Assembly: GCA_017555105.1 (NCBI GenBank)
Contig: JAFZHB010000019.1
Span: forward strand, 1-64,000
DNA length: 64,000 nucleotides
Source: Alistipes sp.
GTDB taxonomy: Bacteria; Bacteroidota; Bacteroidia; Bacteroidales; Rikenellaceae
Direction: 5' to 3'
The translations under genes and the position numbers were made by a program. Below, one piece after another: positions 62,453 to 64,000 of the stretch; position 1 is the first letter of the stretch, and each line of letters begins with the position of its first letter. The notes under the pieces are model-generated. The model ran no database searches. It saw only the letters and a program-made list of their open reading frames with translations, and was not told where the DNA came from.

Positions 62453-64000
62453 ATGAAGCATCAACTTCGTAACCTCCGACAACGCTTGTGGAGAAGCCGC
62501 AGCCGCCTCACGCCGCTGCTGGCGCTCTATTTCGTGCTGTCGCTCATCCTGCCGAACTGTGTGCTGACGATCACCGAGAGCTACTCCCTCTGGTCGAAGG
62601 AGGCGGGGATCCTCCTGCCGCTGGGCTTCTACCTGATGTGGAGCGTGGCGCTGCGGCGCTCGGGTGTGATGATCTGGCTCGGCTTCCCGTTCATCTTCTT
62701 TGCCGCCTTCCAGCTCGTGCTGCTTTACCTCTTTGGCGACTCGATCATTGCGCCCGATATGTTCACGAATGTCGTCACGACCAACCCGAACGAGGCAGGC
62801 GAACTCCTGGCCAACATCTACCCCGCCGTGGTGGGGGTCGGGGTGGTCTACCTGCCGATGCTCTGGCTCGCCTGGCGTGAGATTGCCCATCGTCACCTCC
62901 TCTCGTCGAAGGCGCGTGCCACGATTGGATTGACGGGTGCAGCGCTCTTTCTCTTGGGCTTGCTGCTGCTGTGGCCTGCCTCGCGGGTGCGCGAGGAGCG
63001 GCACATCCTGCGCGACGAGATCTTCCCGATCAATGTCGCCTACAATGTCTATCTGAGTGCTACGGAGCTGCGCAAGACGCTCCACTACGAGGAGCTGACG
63101 GCCGACTTCCGATTCGATGCCCACCGCACGGCTCAGAGCGCGGGACGCGAGCTCTATGTCTATGTCATTGGCGAGGCTTCGCGTGCGATGAGCTGGTCGC
63201 TCTACGGCTATGAGCGGGAGACTACGCCCCGCCTGGCGGAGGTGGAGGAGCTGGTGCTCTACCGCAATGTGCTCACGCAGAGCAACACCACGCATAAGAG
63301 TGTGCCGATGATGCTCTCGTCGGTTCATCCCGCACACCACGAGGCGATCTACCACCGCAAGGGGTTGCTGGCGCTCTTCTCGGAGGCGGGATTTGAGAGT
63401 TGGTTCATCTCGAACCAGCTGCCCCAGGGGGCGATGATCGACAACCTGGCCTCGGAGGCCGACCACCTGCGCTACCTCGATGCGCCGCGTCACGACGAAC
63501 AGCTTGTGGAGGCTCTGAAGGCGGTGGTGGCCGAGAGCACGGCCGAGAAGCTGATGGTGGTGCTCCACTGCTACGGCTCGCACTTCAGCTACTTCCAGCG
63601 CTACCCGCGCGACTACGCCCACTACCTCCCCGAGGGGGATGTGGCGATCCACCCGCAGCACTACGAGGAGCTGCGCAACACCTACGACAACTCGATCCGC
63701 TACACGGACAGCGTGTTGGCCGACCTGATTGATTACCTCCGTAGCCAAGCGGAGATCACCTCGGCGCTGCTCTACTGCTCGGATCACGGCGAGGACCTCT
63801 TCGACGACGAGCGAGGTCGCTTCCTCCACGCCTCCCCCACCACGACGGCCTATCAGCTCCATGTGGCCTCGCTGGCCTGGTTCTCGGAGCGCTATCGGGA
63901 GGCTTTCCCGGCGAAGGTGGAGGCTGCCGCAAACAACGCCCAAAAGCCCGCTACGACGCGTGCAATGTACCACACGATGGCCGACCTGGCCTCGATCGAG
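62453..64000 (+). CDS. Phosphoethanolamine transferase (partial)
   Basis: The frame runs from an ATG 11 nt after the barrel gene to the window edge (516 codons, no stop), so the 3' end is missing. The N-terminus has several transmembrane helices (LLALYFVLSLILPN, FPFIFFAAFQLVLLYLFG, LTGAALFLLGLLLLWPASRV). A sulfatase-fold domain then begins near LYVYVIGEASRAMSWSLYGY, with the nucleophile-bearing SNTTHKSVPMMLS and the metal site SDHGEDL. EptA-type enzymes add phosphoethanolamine to lipid A and lower its charge, which gives resistance to cationic peptides. The barrel and YtfJ-like genes share the run. Confidence 0.88.
   Translation, partial: MKHQLRNLRQRLWRSRSRLTPLLALYFVLSLILPNCVLTITESYSLWSKEAGILLPLGFYLMWSVALRRSGVMIWLGFPFIFFAAFQLVLLYLFGDSIIAPDMFTNVVTTNPNEAGELLANIYPAVVGVGVVYLPMLWLAWREIAHRHLLSSKARATIGLTGAALFLLGLLLLWPASRVREERHILRDEIFPINVAYNVYLSATELRKTLHYEELTADFRFDAHRTAQSAGRELYVYVIGEASRAMSWSLYGYERETTPRLAEVEELVLYRNVLTQSNTTHKSVPMMLSSVHPAHHEAIYHRKGLLALFSEAGFESWFISNQLPQGAMIDNLASEADHLRYLDAPRHDEQLVEALKAVVAESTAEKLMVVLHCYGSHFSYFQRYPRDYAHYLPEGDVAIHPQHYEELRNTYDNSIRYTDSVLADLIDYLRSQAEITSALLYCSDHGEDLFDDERGRFLHASPTTTAYQLHVASLAWFSERYREAFPAKVEAAANNAQKPATTRAMYHTMADLASIE

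Overview
This 64 kb window looks like the chromosome of a Bacteroidales bacterium with a fairly high G+C content, most likely an Alistipes-like member of the Rikenellaceae. That placement is an inference. It rests on promoters of the Bacteroidetes type (TTTG, about 19-20 nt, TAnnTTTG), weak Shine-Dalgarno sites, SpII lipoproteins of the NigD and fimbrillin/BspA types, TonB-era outer-membrane barrels, a LytS/LytTR regulatory pair and PorV-like proteins. Most of the window is housekeeping sequence with short intergenic gaps.

Layout. 1-4983: a tRNA-Gly gene whose 3' end is also present as a loose fragment, then a minus-strand acyl-CoA ligase / TupA-like ATP-grasp / lepA run. 5158-10133: lysA with an EamA exporter, a penicillin-binding-type serine hydrolase, a NigD-like lipoprotein and an orphan lipoprotein. 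10181-14342: a solo trpB2 gene behind a complete transcription-attenuation leader, divergent from pheT. 14550-22699: a plus-strand run of mazG, porin, gamma-carbonic anhydrase, a LytS/LytTR two-component pair, a Spy-like periplasmic protein and a large outer-membrane barrel. 22812-27267: a domain-swapped ribD, a membrane metallophosphoesterase, a DcaP-like porin and rubrerythrin. 27268-31060: an accessory segment with a large structured RNA, a 43-residue Gly-rich peptide gene, a mosaic fimbrillin/BspA-LRR lipoprotein and an unusual four-way-junction palindrome. 31100-42695: ettA, hisS, an S41 protease, a DedA protein, aroE, dnaE, trxA and an aldose epimerase. 42828-44323: three consecutive small secreted proteins of an unrecognised family. 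45082-64000: htpG; a minus-strand nucleoside phosphorylase-dnaN-exonuclease-LysM-rex-FAD synthetase operon; glmM; an M20 dipeptidase; divergent glyA and fhs; a PorV-like protein; a low-molecular-weight phosphatase; a YtfJ-like protein; a BamA-type barrel; and the start of a phosphoethanolamine transferase.

Two observations stand out. First, the tetranucleotide ACGT appears to be absent from the whole 64 kb (I found none on reading, against a few hundred expected). It is dodged by synonymous codon choice, so there is strong selection against one 4-base palindrome whose cause is not encoded in this window. Second, the trpB2 leader has all the parts of a classical attenuator: promoter, leader peptide with three consecutive Trp codons, an antiterminator formed from the last codons of the leader peptide, and a terminator. 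Other items worth attention are the structured RNA at 27.6 kb, the 125-nt four-way junction at 30.9 kb, the mosaic LRR gene, the three-gene secreted cluster, the swapped RibD and the kinase-less FAD synthetase.
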